From Anastrepha obliqua (lineage: Eukaryota; Arthropoda; Insecta; Diptera; Tephritidae), in NCBI RefSeq assembly GCF_027943255.1, contig NC_072896.1, positions 310,001-374,000 of the forward strand: a DNA stretch of 64,000 bases, in the 5' to 3' direction. Positions 1 through 11,945 of the stretch are shown piece by piece. The notes under the pieces were generated by a model that saw nothing but the letters and a program-made list of their open reading frames with translations, was not told where the DNA came from and did no database searches. Both the position numbers and the translations under genes were made by a program. Position 1 is the first letter of the stretch, and each line of letters starts with the position of its first letter.

Positions 1-3000
1 ATGCCCTAAAAAAGCCCATGTCATAATTCGCCGTCGTCAAGTTACAGTCGGATTTTAGTTTTAAATGTTGTATAGCCAGCCTTTCAAGCACTTTGTGTAG
101 GTTCTAGTGATTTTTTTCACTCTTTCATTGCACCTAATTTTGCATGTATTTCTTAAGGGAGTACTTATTATGTTTTATTTTTGTTTTTCTACGTAGTGCT
201 TTTGCTTTGTTATTCGTCAAGGCGCCGCAGACATTTCGTCTGCGGAAAATATGAACAGAAAAAAGCACACAGAAGCGCATATATTTATAAACATATTTAT
301 CACACGGTTGACGGCGACACTCAGACACATATACTATACCTCGATTTTGTTTTTAGAAACATAAATTTAGGCGTTGTAACTATGTAACTATTAAGACGTA
401 TATTTCTTGTTGAGCTTGACACATTTTTACACTTTTTCATAAACATTTGCACAGAGCCAATTTGCTACTTTCACATAATTATATTCTGAGCCTTTATCGC
501 AGCACAAAACAGGTTGTTAATACTATTTTTATAAACTTTAATCATTTTAAAATATATAGGGAGCTAAATACTCACTCTGCAATACTTTTAGACAACGGCC
601 ATCGCTCCATCGATGCCTGATATTTCATGTTCTCGATTTGCTTCTTTAATGCGTCCCGATCCATGTTTTGTAGAGCACTGGGATCCATGGCGGCTAAAAT
701 CTATCCACATACCACCCCTGGAAATTGTACGGACACGAAAGATGAGAGCGTGAAGTGAGCTCAGAAAATACATATTGTACATAAAGTAAAGTAAAATGAA
801 TATTTGAAGTTTTGTAAGCTCTTCCATGCAGGATAGAGAGTAAAATGTGAATTCCAAGGCGCGCGCAATCAATTGCTCGTCCTATTATTGTGGTGCTCTC
901 GCCACACTTGCTATTTCACTCATATTTTGCCAGTTTCTTTTGCCTAAGGCTCACCGCGCAACGTGTAAGGCCACTCGGATTCGGTCCAAACCATTTGACC
1001 ATTTGCTGGCTTATATTATCTTTCTAACATTACTTCCAATATGAAATAAATGTTAAAATTTTAAATTTTAAATTTTAATTTTTTTTTTTTTTAATTTGTA
1101 TACATGTACTCGTATTTATTTCAAGAAGCCCAGAGTTTGGAATGCAGTGCACATATATATGTACATAAATATATACTTGAAAACGGTAAACAATTCAAAC
1201 AATAAAAAAATGTTTAAAAACGAATAAACTTTTCTACAAATTGATCAACTTTTCAATCAGCCTTCGTTCTCACCTTATATGGAAAAGCATAATTCTATAA
1301 ATAGTGCATTGTCTGTAATGGTATAAATATTCTGCAAAGCTGTACTTTATCAGTACAACGCCCACTTTTGCCGCTAGAAGGTTTTAAAATATAGGTTTAA
1401 CCCGGACGCTCGCATTGTCCCAAATTTATTGGAATGTTGGAAATTTCTCATACTGCATATGGTTTCTCTCCAATATTTTCTCTCCACCAATCTCTCATGC
1501 TATCATGCATTTTATAATACACTAAAGTATACGAGTATGCTCGAGTTTTGTATTTTCGTTATTATTTGGGCGCAACCCTAAGCTCTCTTCTGGGCAACGC
1601 GCGATATGACCTGGACCAAAACCGGCAAACAGTTCAGACATTTCAACACTGCCCATTCAAACAATGCAGTCATGCTAGCGCTCAGCACTCATACATGCCC
1701 GCCCGAAATACGAGTACAGGCGCGCAAAACAAACGAGCTCCACAATCCGACTATCCGCGTACAGTAGAACTCACATTGCGGCATTTGGCCAACCCAAAGC
1801 GCAATTTCCTTTTACACCTACATACATACCTATTCGTTTAATTCTTATTATCGTTGCACGTGCAAGAAAGTTCTCCCACCTCATACGCCCATATTTTTAC
1901 ATATTCTATAAATTTGTATATAAAAATGTTGTTAAGGGCATAAATAGTTTATAAGGTTATTGGCCGAACTTCTTCTCCTGCAGCTCGCATCCTGATGTGA
2001 TTCTGGAAATGAAGGGAACAACATTTTAATCCTCCGCTGAATGGCAGATGGTGATTTGAAGAGTTTTTCGTAACTGAATTGCCCGTATTCTGTAAATTTA
2101 CGTTTCATGTCTGCGGCGAGCCACGAATTCACGCCCAACGAATGGTAGTCATACACAAAAGCACTTGGCTATGATGGTCGCCAAGCGACATTAGTTGCTT
2201 ATCTTTACTTGTCTGTGCGTATGTATCTATGAATGCATGTATGTATGTATGTATACACGTAAACAGCCTCGTAGTTTTTAGCCGCACTTTGTTTTCTTTA
2301 TGTTTAAGTGTAACGAGTACAATTATGGCTGGCCTTACATACGTTTATACTTGAAGACCGGCTATTGAGCGCCTCGGGGAATGGCAGAGAGTTGATGCTT
2401 GATAACTTCCGGCAATTACTTTTTGAATAGGCAGCTTGCACGCATTTTAACGGTCCAGCGTTCCCGTGCTCGAAGAATTTCAGTGTGTCCATATTTGAAT
2501 TCTGTACTTTACATGGTAAATTCTATGTATGTATGTAGGTATGTACATATATACATATGTTTATTGGCTGTCACTCTGTGCTTGCTTAGTAAAAGTTTGT
2601 ACATGAAAGCAACAACAAATTTAGCGAGCAGAACCGGCGTTAAGGAAATTTGTTCACACCCGCTTCTTTCGTATGCAATCTGTAAGGATATTGCACGAAT
2701 TTGAATTTCTGTGAACAGTCTTTATATTTTCTGTTTCCACCTCTTCAGACATATTTTCTTTACCAACAAAAAATAGAGTAGTTCAGAGCTGCTAAATCCA
2801 TATGCGACCAACACATTGCTGTTTTATTCGCAAGTCGCTAAGTAATTTGGCGATCGCAAGAAACCATTGTATGTGCATAATTAGCAATGTACGAAAGCAT
2901 CTATAGTAATGAATGGTAATGAGATATGTACATATGTATGCAAACTATATAATATATTTAACTGACTACCTTACTGAAGGTTTATAGCTTAAAGATTGTG

Positions 3001-4919
3001 CATATACATACATACATACACTCATATCTACTTTTTTCATATTTTTCTTTGGCAATTTAAAATTAGCAGCACTGACAACGAGGGAGTTCATTTTTATATT
3101 TAGGGGTTTTTACGAACTTATTTCAAAGCACCTCAAGCACCACTGCCTGGCGAATTGTGGTCGCTAAGGACGCTGTTTAGCTTTTCCGCACATTCCAGTG
3201 GTGTAACTGCTTTGCTTTTCAGGCCATAAAATCTAACCTTAATCGTGCATGCTTGAGGAGCCTACGAGTTTGGTGCTCCCAATCAAATAGTCCACACAGG
3301 TAGAATTGAGCACATGTCCGTCTTATGGGCGCTCAGAACGCACTCAGCCCGCTGAATTTAAACAACAAAGTGTACAAGAATCTTCATGTACACTATACAT
3401 CCATCTAAACATATTTAAGTGATGGGGTATAAACAAGTAAACGCATGCGCGTCAATGTGAAGAGCAATCCATAGTGAAAATAAATTAGACGTGTGTATGT
3501 ATTTGCCAAAAAATGTGCCTAAAAAACTTCCAGATGAGAGCGATGGTGAGAAATATTGAGTTCAAAAAATAGAGAGATAATACAAGCCGCAAATCAGAGA
3601 AGAGGAATCTTTTAGAGCAAGAATGGAAATCGTATTCAGCAGTAAATGCAAAATGTTTCCAGCACAAATACAAATACAAATACCGCAAGTATGTACTCTC
3701 ACACAAACATAATCAGGGCGTCGAAATCAAAAAACAAAAATGAGTGTCAAATTTGGTGTAGTAAAAAATGAAACACAAATAATAACACGCGATGACAAAC
3801 ATAAATGTTATCGCCTAAGATTGTATTCTTAAATCCTTGAAATAATACACATAATGAATTTGTTCTTAATTCTTTGTTTTTAAGTAATTAAACTGTGTCT
3901 TATTTGTTGGCTTATTGGTTACTCCTCATTTACATTTACATCGGCAAACGCAATGACAAGCCGTAAAATGGGGATAAAGAAAGTTATGTCGTCCCAGTTG
4001 CAGCTGAATCCGGATTCATTTGCTCTATGTACATATGTATGTATTTGATGACTTCATTTGTTTGTATGCTTGAGTTACTTCTGGGAAATTTCTTCATTGG
4101 CATTAAATGTTTACTTTCGTTTTCAATGCCCCCAGCAATATACTCACATATCCCTGCAAAATGTGACTAGTCGGGACTAGTCGCGAATTAATATGTTACT
4201 ACTGGCCCTTTTGAACGCTTTTTATGGGATGCACTACTCGCTCGTGTTTGAGCATGTTCTCTGACGAGACTAATTGAACCCTTTTGTGAAAATTCAAAAT
4301 TCAACACAATTGCCGATAATTACAGCTTAGACGTATAAGCAGGACATCCGGAGTTCAAATCGTAGCACAGAAAAAAAAATTGTTTTATTAGCCCAACACT
4401 AGTATTTATTATTTTGTCCGTTCTAAATGCTTTGCAAATTTTAATATTCAAGTTTCTTTCAATTCAATATTGAAAGCTAGTTTTATATTTATTTAATTTG
4501 AAAAATCCATGAAAACCTTGAATCAGCTCGTCCAGAGTCTCAAGCTGCAGTCTTCTTATTATGCCGTAGCGGTCACGTGCGCGGTCACACAAACATTTTT
4601 TGCAGAGATGTATTTGCACATAGAGTTGTACATACTTATACTTATGTATACATAATATACAAAAAATAAAAATAAAATTGGTCTTATATACTTTGGCCAA
4701 CATTTTTACTTTGGCACCTCAGACGATCCACTTTTTGGCACATTCCATTCCGCTCGAGAATTATAAAACGACAACTCTTGTAACACAGAGACAAAACAAT
4801 AGCATCTAGAGCAGAAGTTACAACTGCTGGGTTGTATCTGCTCAAAACTTGTTTTTGCAAATCAATTGAAATTTTTGGCGAGCATACAACTTTATTTTCC
4901 TATTGCATGAATTACAAAA
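1..4919. other. No gene recognised
   Basis: AT-rich sequence with many short open frames, none with a recognisable domain or plausible splice structure. A TATG/GTAT microsatellite lies near 2236-2255 and a CATA run near 3003-3022. The stretch 3110-3360 is richer in GC than its surroundings and could be an old mobile element, but I cannot place it. A box-B-like GAGTTCAAATC near 4352 has no partner box A, so it is not called a tRNA. Confidence 0.6.
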
Positions 4920-4932
4920 ATTCTCTCATGCT
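4920..4932. repeat. Target-site duplication, left copy (deleted RTE)
   Basis: The 13-bp sequence attctctcatgct occurs here and again at 7146-7158, bracketing the RTE insertion exactly. Two bases at its inner end may also belong to the element's TTC tail. Confidence 0.9.
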
Positions 4933-7145
4933 TCTTCTTCTTCTTCTTAATTGGCGCGATAACCGCTTACGCGATTTTGGCCGAGCTTAATAAAGCGCGC
5001 CAGTCGTTTCTTTCTCGTGCTAACCGGCGCCAATTGGACACACCAAGTGAAGCCAAGTCCTTCTCCACCTGATCTTTCCAACGCAGAGGAAGCCTTCCTC
5101 TTCCTCTGCTACCACCAGCTGGTACCGCATCGAATACTTTCAAAGCCGGAGCGTTTGTATCCATTCGGACGACATGACCCAGCCAACGTAGCCGCTGGAT
5201 CTTTATTCGCTGCGCTATGTCTATGTCGTCGTAAAGCTCATACAGCTCATCGTTCCATCGTCTGCGATATTCGCCGTTGCCAACGTGCAAAGGTCCAAAA
5301 ATTTTACGCAGAATCTTTCTCTCGAACACTCCAAGCGTCGCTTCATCGGATGTTGTCATCGTCCAAGCTTCTGCGCCATACGTCAGGACGGGCATGATGA
5401 GAGTCTTGTAAAGTGTTAGTTTTGTTCGTCGAGAGAGGACTTTACTGCTCAGTTGCCTACTTAGTCCAAAGTAGCACTTGTTGGCAAGAGAGATTCTACG
5501 TTGGATTTCAAGGCTGACATTGTTATAGGTGTTAATGCTGGTTCCCAAATACACGAAGTCTTTTACAACCTCAAAATTATAACTGTCTACAGTGACGTGG
5601 GTGCCGATACGCGAGTGCGCCGACTGTTTGTTTGAAGACAGGAGGTACTTCGTTTTGTCCTCGTTCACCACCAGACCCATTCGCTTTGCCTCTTTATCCA
5701 GTTTGGAGAAGGCAGAACTAACAGCGCGGTTGTTAAGGCCGATGATATCGATATCATCGGCATACGCCAACAATTGTACGCTCTTATAAAATATTGTGCC
5801 TGAGCGATTAAGTTCTGCGGCTCGTACGATGCTCTCCAACATCAGGTTAAAGAAGTCACACGACAGTGAGTCACCCTGTCTGAAACCTCGTTTGGTATCA
5901 AACGGCTCGGAGAGGTCCTTCCCAATTCTGACGGCGCTGCTGGTGTTGAGCAACGTCATCTTACATAGCCGTATTAGTTTTGCGGGGATACCAAATTCAG
6001 ACATAGCGGCATACAGGTAACTCCTTTCTGTACTGTCGAATGCAGCTTTGAAGTCGACGAAAAGATGGTGTGTGTCGATTCTCCTTTCGTGGGTCTTTTC
6101 CAAGATTTGGCGTATTGAGAATATTTGGTCGATGGTAGACTTTCCAGGTCTGAAGCCACACTGATAAGGTCCAATCAGTTGGTTGACGGTGGGCTTCAGC
6201 CTTTCACACAATACGCTCGCTAGAACCTTATAGGCGATATTTAGAAGACTTATCCTGCGGTAATTGGCACAAATTGCAGGATCACCCTTCTTATGGATTG
6301 GGCAGAGCACACTTAAATTCCAATCGGCAGGCATGCTTTCATCCGACCATATTTTGCATAGGAGCTGATGCATGCACCTTACCAGCTCCTCGCCGCCATG
6401 TTTGAATAGCTCAGCCGGGAGTCCGTCGGCGCCCGCGGCTTTGTTGTTCTTTAGGCGCGTTATCGCTATTCTCACCTCGTCATGATCGGGTAACGGAACT
6501 ACAATTCCGTCGTCATCGATTGGGGTATCGGGATCTTCACATTCTCTATGACATGCGCAGCTGTCACTGTTTAACAGGTTCGAGAAGTGTTCCCTCCATA
6601 ATTTAAGATTGCTCTGTACGTCAGTCACCAGATCGCCGTCTTTGTTCTTACAGGAAAACGCCCCGGTCTTAAAACCTTCTGTAAGCCGCCGAACTTTCTG
6701 GTAGAATTTTCGGGCGTTGTTCCTATTGGCCAGCATCTCAAGCTCCTCGCACTCACGTATTTCGGCCTCTCGTTTCTTCTGTCGGATAATACGTCTCTCT
6801 TCCTTTTTCAGCTCTCTGTAGCGATCCCACATGGCTCGCGTTGCGCCCGATCGCAGCGTGGCTCTATAGGCGGCATCTTTTCTTTCTGCGGCAGCATGAC
6901 ACTCCTCGTCGTACCAATTGTTTTTTCGGGCTCGCCGGAATCCGATTTTTTCTTCGGCGGCGGTACGTAGGGAACGAGAAATGTTGCTCCATTGCTCGCG
7001 TATGCCGATTTGTTGGGCAGTGCTTTCGGAGAGCAGGAGTGAGAGTCGAGTGGCGAATCTTCTGGCTGTCTGTTGTGATTGCAGCTTTTCGATGTCGAAC
7101 ATTCTTTGCGTAGGTAGATGCACGTTTTTTGCTGCACATGGAACC
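4933..7145 (-). mobile_element. Internally deleted RTE-clade LINE
   Basis: A minus-strand copy of the same LINE that is full length at 44487-47760. It ends at its 3' side in a (AAG)n tail, read as TTC repeats at 4932-4947. At its 5' side it keeps only about 11 nt of the element's 5' terminus (GGTTCCATGTG) joined directly to sequence equivalent to position 45557 of the full copy, so about 1,057 bp with the 5' UTR and most of the endonuclease domain are missing. The joint lies in a TGTG shared by both sides. A 13-bp target-site duplication flanks the insertion. The high similarity to the full copy and the open frame point to a fairly recent insertion. Confidence 0.95.
4948..4985 (-). promoter_or_regulatory. 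3' terminal hairpin of the deleted RTE copy
   Basis: This is the 38-nt terminal block found at the 3' end of the full LINE and of the long SINE form. It starts CTCGGCCAAA and ends in CGCGCCAATTA before the AAG tail. The hairpin is identical to that of the full LINE (arm AATCGC, loop GTAA, arm GCGGTT), with the stop codon in the loop. A role as the reverse transcriptase recognition site is inferred. Confidence 0.55.
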
Positions 7146-7147
7146 AT
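4967..7147 (-). CDS. RTE-clade reverse transcriptase, endonuclease deleted
   Basis: An open frame of 726 residues equivalent to roughly residues 276-997 of the full LINE protein. It keeps a linker region, the complete reverse transcriptase (VDFKAAFDS near residue 364, catalytic YADD near 462) and the RTE-type C-terminal segment with RLRWLGHVVRMD. The AP endonuclease domain is absent. The ATG at 7147-7145 takes its A and T from the duplicated target site and its G from the element, so it is an accident of insertion. Compared with the full copy there are scattered substitutions, for example YRRISLL for YRGISLL. If expressed it would be a reverse transcriptase without nicking activity; expression is not shown. 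It could equally be a young pseudogene that has not yet gained stops. Confidence 0.8.
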   Translation of the reverse strand: MVPCAAKNVHLPTQRMFDIEKLQSQQTARRFATRLSLLLSESTAQQIGIREQWSNISRSLRTAAEEKIGFRRARKNNWYDEECHAAAERKDAAYRATLRSGATRAMWDRYRELKKEERRIIRQKKREAEIRECEELEMLANRNNARKFYQKVRRLTEGFKTGAFSCKNKDGDLVTDVQSNLKLWREHFSNLLNSDSCACHRECEDPDTPIDDDGIVVPLPDHDEVRIAITRLKNNKAAGADGLPAELFKHGGEELVRCMHQLLCKIWSDESMPADWNLSVLCPIHKKGDPAICANYRRISLLNIAYKVLASVLCERLKPTVNQLIGPYQCGFRPGKSTIDQIFSIRQILEKTHERRIDTHHLFVDFKAAFDSTERSYLYAAMSEFGIPAKLIRLCKMTLLNTSSAVRIGKDLSEPFDTKRGFRQGDSLSCDFFNLMLESIVRAAELNRSGTIFYKSVQLLAYADDIDIIGLNNRAVSSAFSKLDKEAKRMGLVVNEDKTKYLLSSNKQSAHSRIGTHVTVDSYNFEVVKDFVYLGTSINTYNNVSLEIQRRISLANKCYFGLSRQLSSKVLSRRTKLTLYKTLIMPVLTYGAEAWTMTTSDEATLGVFERKILRKIFGPLHVGNGEYRRRWNDELYELYDDIDIAQRIKIQRLRWLGHVVRMDTNAPALKVFDAVPAGGSRGRGRLPLRWKDQVEKDLASLGVSNWRRLARERNDWRALLSSAKIA

Positions 7148-7158
7148 TCTCTCATGCT
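7146..7158. repeat. Target-site duplication, right copy (deleted RTE)
   Basis: Second copy of attctctcatgct; see the copy at 4920-4932. Its first two bases (AT, read on the minus strand) supply the start of the ATG of the downstream frame. Confidence 0.9.
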
Positions 7159-9358
7159 ACCAGAATATTATAATGACCTAAATTAAAGACTGAGCAGTGA
7201 AGCAAAACTGGGAGAATTAGAATTAAGTAAGTGCTATTTCTGAACTTAGCAAGGTGTTAAAATCTGTATATTTAATGCTTAACAGGATTACTTTCAATGC
7301 AAAAAGAAATCATATATTAAATAAAACAACCTTTATTCCTCTCACAGAATTACATGTACTGAGCCAATGGTAATAATATAATGACTTGTGTTTTCAATGC
7401 AAACCACTGTCGCTCAGTCACGGCATATACCTTTTACGCTTAACAATAATTCTCTCGCATGCGATAAAATCGCTCAGCGGTTCTCATTCTCATTGGTAAA
7501 TATGTGCGCACCATAGCTTTACTTCCTTCACCAGCAAAATAAAATCAAAATAGAAGTAAAAACATGGAAACACTCACACAAATGCAACTTAAAGGAGCTA
7601 TGTATATGTATGTATGTATGTAGAATAATATTGACAAGAACATGCTAATATTTCCCTTTGATTTGTCTCTTCCCTTTACCTTTCTCTTATAACTTTTTTT
7701 GGCGCTATTTGTGATGCATTGGCTCATTGTTTTTTGCCCATTTCATTTCTTTGCCGTGAAACAAATTGGTTGCTTGCAAATAGGAGCGGGGGGAAGAAGA
7801 GTTTATTGTGGGAATATCTGAAAACTCAGCACATTCAATTGACCGTTAATTTTTGTTTATTCATTTTGATTACCTTTATTCTCTAACCTAGCATTTTGGT
7901 GCAATCCTTTCGTAGACTTATCCTTTGCAAACTACATATTTATTCGTCTGACTATTTTTTAGATTATCACAAAGTGACTGTAAACTACTTCTGTAGCCAT
8001 TCACCATTAAACTCGACGGTAAAACAGCGAACAACAAACCATAAACTCCTTCATTGGAATGACCGTAGATGGGTATTTTTGTTGAAGAAAATGTATTGGA
8101 AAGTAAAACAAATGTATCATTTTATGTTCGATATTGCAAATTGAATTTTTCAAAGTATCTAAATAAATGTTAGAGATGCGTCAAACGCATTTTCTAAGCA
8201 CTCATGATATAAGTAAAATATAAAAAAAACCCACATTTTAGTTTCCAAAAAGAATTCTTGACATTGCTTGACTAATATGAATAGAGTTTTTACCAACTAA
8301 CATACTTTCCCAACCATGCCAATATCGCGCAGTAAAATCGAGGTGGTTCCAGAGATACAAGTATATTAAATTTATATGTGAGACAAATATCAATCATCTG
8401 AGTTGTCTATTAGACACAGGTTAGAATACATGGTAGTCATTTTAGTTTAGCTTCAACACGTTTCTAGTGTTAAGGAAGTTTGAAGCATCAATAAAGCAGA
8501 TTTTTTTTAATGTTAATGAAATTCTTCTTGTAAATAAGTACATGTAAATTCGAATATAAAAATTAAGAAAATTACCTGCAGGTACAACAAGACAAAGTGC
8601 ATAAGTGTACAATAAACGGTGCTACGTACGAATTTTTTAAATTCTATGTAAACAAACATAACTGTTTAAAATATACTGTTATTTTACTTCGTGAACACAT
8701 CGTTATAGCAACGGTTAAAATCGTTTCCTCCATTTCTTGAAGAAGGTCAATTTCAATATCGTTTTTGGTAAAAAATCGCCGTAGGCAATCTATTGATGAC
8801 AAAGCCTCAAGGGTGAATCGCAAATTTCTTGCTAACATTTCCAGTAAATAAATTAATATATTTTGCCTAAAACTGCTCACGTGGAAATACACTAAGCTCA
8901 ACCCAAAATGCCTAGAATTCAAGTTTATCATGACAATCAATATATGTTTCCTTGTTTGCTACGTCATCCAAAAAAATCTAGCAAAACATTGGTGTCCACT
9001 TTAGCCGAATCAGAGTTTCAAAGTAAAATATCACAAACTTTTTTTTTTTAGAGACATGTCCAATTTTATTTCTTTTATCTTATTATTAAAATATCTCATC
9101 TGAAAAAAGTTGTCGCAAAAAACCTCTCTTTAAAATTGTTACACCCACTTTTACATACATACATACATATGTTTGGGTTCAATAAAAAATTTTGAATTCA
9201 GTGTAGAGGACTGGCTAGTAAACTTCCATTAATTTTAACAGTTCATGAATTATTAAATTTTTCAAGAAAACTCTAAAGTATTGAATTTTATTTACATATA
9301 TAGCAACCATCCCAAAGTACGTCGACAAATGTAAAATTTTAATTGCTTCTCTTAACTA
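7159..9358. other. No gene recognised
   Basis: AT-rich sequence with short TATG runs near 7605-7622. A 98-codon minus-strand frame at 8644-8940 has no motif I recognise and no convincing splice sites, so it is not called. Confidence 0.6.
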
Positions 9359-10404
9359 CCAGGTATGTAGATATCTATGAAATGAGACTTTTTTTCAATT
9401 TCAAACGTTTATTAACAAAAAATGGTTACATATTTAATCTTCAAAATAATAGCCATCGCTAGCGACACATTTTTTCCATCTCTCAGGCAATTTGTGGATG
9501 CCGCGCCAAAAAAATTGGCCGTCTTTGGCCGCAAACCAATGATCGTGCCATTTTTTGGATTCTTCGTGAGAATTGAAGCGCTGCTCAGAAAGTACGTGGC
9601 CCATCGATGCAAACAAATGATAATCGGAAGGCGCCAAGTCTGGTGAGTAAGCCGCATGCGCCAGCGGTTCCCAATCGTATGTCTCCACCAATTCCCGGGT
9701 CGCTCTTCTTCGATGTGGCGGTGCATTGTCATCAAGAAAAATTACTTTGTGGCGCCGAACGGCATATTTTGGGCATTTTCATATAGCGCTGTTCAAATCG
9801 GCCAATTGTCGTTGGTAGTGTGCACCGTCAACTGTTTCACCTGGTTTTAATAGCTCGTACCAAATCATACCACGCTGATCCCAGAAACCACACAACATTC
9901 CTTGCGGCCGAAGCGATTTGGTTTGGCCGTTGTTTTTGGTTTGTGGCCGGGCGGACGATACGATCGTTTACGCGTGCGATTGTAGAAATACACCCATTTT
10001 TCATCACCCGTAACGATTCGATGCAAAAAAGACTTCCTTTTGAACCGGGAGAGCAGCATTTCACAAGTGGTTTTTCGGTTCTCTCGGCCATGGTCCTCGT
10101 TCTCAACGCTAAAATCACCACTTTGGAATTTTTCAAACAACCTGAAGCACTGTGCTCTACTTAGAAACGTTTTTATTCAATTGATAACAGAAAATCAACG
10201 ATGTCCGCAAATCGTAGTTTGAAGGCACGAAATTCGACATTTTTAAGAGTGACAAAAATACATTGTTGTATTAAACGTAAGAAACAATGAACTGAATATT
10301 GCTGACAGCCGAAAAAAACAAGACATTTGGGAAGGTTTAAAAATACTCCTAGCGACATCTATGGACTAATAGCTGAAAGTCTCATTTCATAGGTATCTAC
10401 CTGG
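9359..10404 (-). mobile_element. Mariner element, internally deleted (copy M1)
   Basis: A 1,046-bp element with inverted termini CCAGGTA...TATGAAATGAGACTT and TA on both outer sides (9357-9358 and 10405-10406). The left terminus carries four extra bases (TGTA) relative to the right. Full-length mariners are about 1.3 kb, and the missing length is accounted for by two gaps in the transposase. The C-terminal half shows the DD34D pattern: DNAPPH, then 34 residues, then the D of SPDLAPSDYHLF. The subfamily is not resolved; it resembles mariner proper rather than Tc1. Confidence 0.93.
9434..10240 (-). pseudogene. Mariner transposase, frameshifted and deleted
   Basis: The frame opens with MSNFVPSNYDLRTSLIFCY at 10240, the usual mariner N-terminus. 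Most of the first helix-turn-helix is then lost. It resumes with FQSGDFSVENED and jumps over the linker to the first catalytic block (TGDEKWVYFYN) near 9960-10010. A one-base frameshift follows FGRK near 9905, and a stop interrupts the frame near 9785. The second and third catalytic aspartates are present near 9735 and 9620. The protein ends KLPERWKKCVASDGYYFED with a stop at 9434-9436. No functional transposase can be made from this copy. Confidence 0.9.
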
Positions 10405-11409
10405 TATTTTACGTCCAAATTGAGTTAACCCTTACTCCAGCCCATCGTCGATAGGTCCAGGTCGCAGGTCATATCCCACAGTATTGCATACTTGCTGCCA
10501 CCCCTCGTGAGTATTTTTGAACTAGAAATAAAATTTTCGAATTTCTTTGTTGTAATTTTCAAAATAAAATTTTCGTTTACATTTCGCATGAAAAAAATAT
10601 GTTTGGTACTTCCTCCTCTGTTTTCTCGTATTTATTTACAATTCCAAGTTAATATGATTATTCCGTTGGACTTCTTGGCCACATTTCTGTTACATACATA
10701 TGTATGTATGTATGTATTTCCATTGTAAAGCCCCATCTCAAATTGAGTGCGTGCTCGCCGATAAACATTCACACGTATGCACCTAAAGCATTCGGTATGC
10801 ATACATGCATGTATGTGCTAGCGCATATTTAAAAATATGTACATGTGAACGTGCATGTGTGATTTTTGCAGCTCAGCGATCCTATTGAGTTGCTTCTGCT
10901 CTTCGCCGTTTACTGCTCACTGTCTGCATGAGATGTCGCTGTTAATGTGAAATAAAAATGTTTGGCATTTAAATTTGTCGATAATGTCAACATTCAGACA
11001 CAATACCGTAGTATTAATAATGCCATAACAATACGAAAGGAAAGAAATAAAAATAACTGTATGTCTTTATCTTCATGGGAAATGCAGTAAAGTGTATGGG
11101 GAGCAATTGCTGACGGTAACAATTGTGAAATAAGATTAAAATTATAATAAGCAAATTTAATTGTAACTTAAATTTAAAACATTACATACAGATGTGCATA
11201 TATTCGAGTGTTTTAAATCAAATTATTCTTCTGAAATCAGCAAACGAATAAAATTGTCCATTCCATAATTTTTTGTATTGTATGTACATATGTATATATC
11301 ATATACAATGGGGAATAATGGAGCTTCTGGGTATACAGTTTCAGCTGCACGACTACACTCGATCCCGATGAAATTAAAATTCCATGTCAAATGCCATTCT
11401 ACCCAAAAA
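10405..11409. other. No gene recognised
   Basis: AT-rich sequence. Short TATG/CATA runs near 10695-10715 and 10800-10815. Nothing with a recognisable product. Confidence 0.55.
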
Positions 11410-11945
11410 AAAATTAAACAAAGACCCGGATGAGATAGTCACTTTAGGTGACTCTGTCCAGCTGATTAATGTCCAAGGCTGACATGACTGCTAATCAAGG
11501 GACGCGATGGACAAAGCGTGGCAAAAAGACCATTCAACGTTGCGATGTCTCCTACAGCAGCCCTGTAATGTAGCACAAATTCGATGCCGATGTCGCAGAG
11601 CATTTCTCTAAAAAGTAGATGGAAGCGGAAATACGTGAGTTTGAAGCACTTGGGGTGCGGCCGATAACAAACATTTTACGAAAAAGTTCGGCGGTTTACT
11701 GAAGGTTTGAAGACCGGCACGTTCCCCTAAGAACAAATCCGTTGACATGGTGCCCGACGCCCGTAGGAAACTGAAATTATGCAGATAACACATCTCCCAC
11801 CTGCTAAATGGCGACGACAGTAGATGCTACAGAGCAAGTGAAGACCCCAATCCCACAGTGGTTGACAACGGGACTGTCGTTCCATTATGAAGTGTGATTA
11901 AAAATAGTGCTGCTTAAGAATAACAAAACCGCGGAAGCCGATTAT
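11410..11945 (+). mobile_element. Old RTE relic with the endonuclease region missing
   Basis: A decayed plus-strand copy related to the LINE at 44487-47760. The first part (about 11410-11605) matches the start of the endonuclease, for example gctgacatgactgc against gctgacatcactgcc, and cacaaattcgatgccgat against cgcaaattcggtgtcgga. It then jumps to the segment after the endonuclease (gaaatacgtgag, aaagttcggcgg, cccaatcccaca) and stops at sequence equivalent to about position 46275. Stops and frameshifts are frequent. The internal gap is about 0.9 kb and its ends differ from those of the copy at 4.9 kb. Confidence 0.75.

Noticed and set aside
4933..7145. Spliced RNA as the source of the RTE internal deletion
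   Set aside because: No placement of the junction within the TGTG overlap gives GT...AG intron ends.
5017..7181. Many open frames of 65-126 codons overlapping the deleted RTE on the opposite strand and other frames
   Set aside because: They are shadows of the reverse transcriptase frame; the same shadows recur over the full copy at 44.7-47.7 kb.
8644..8940. 98-codon minus-strand gene
   Set aside because: No domain or splice context; compatible with chance in AT-rich sequence.
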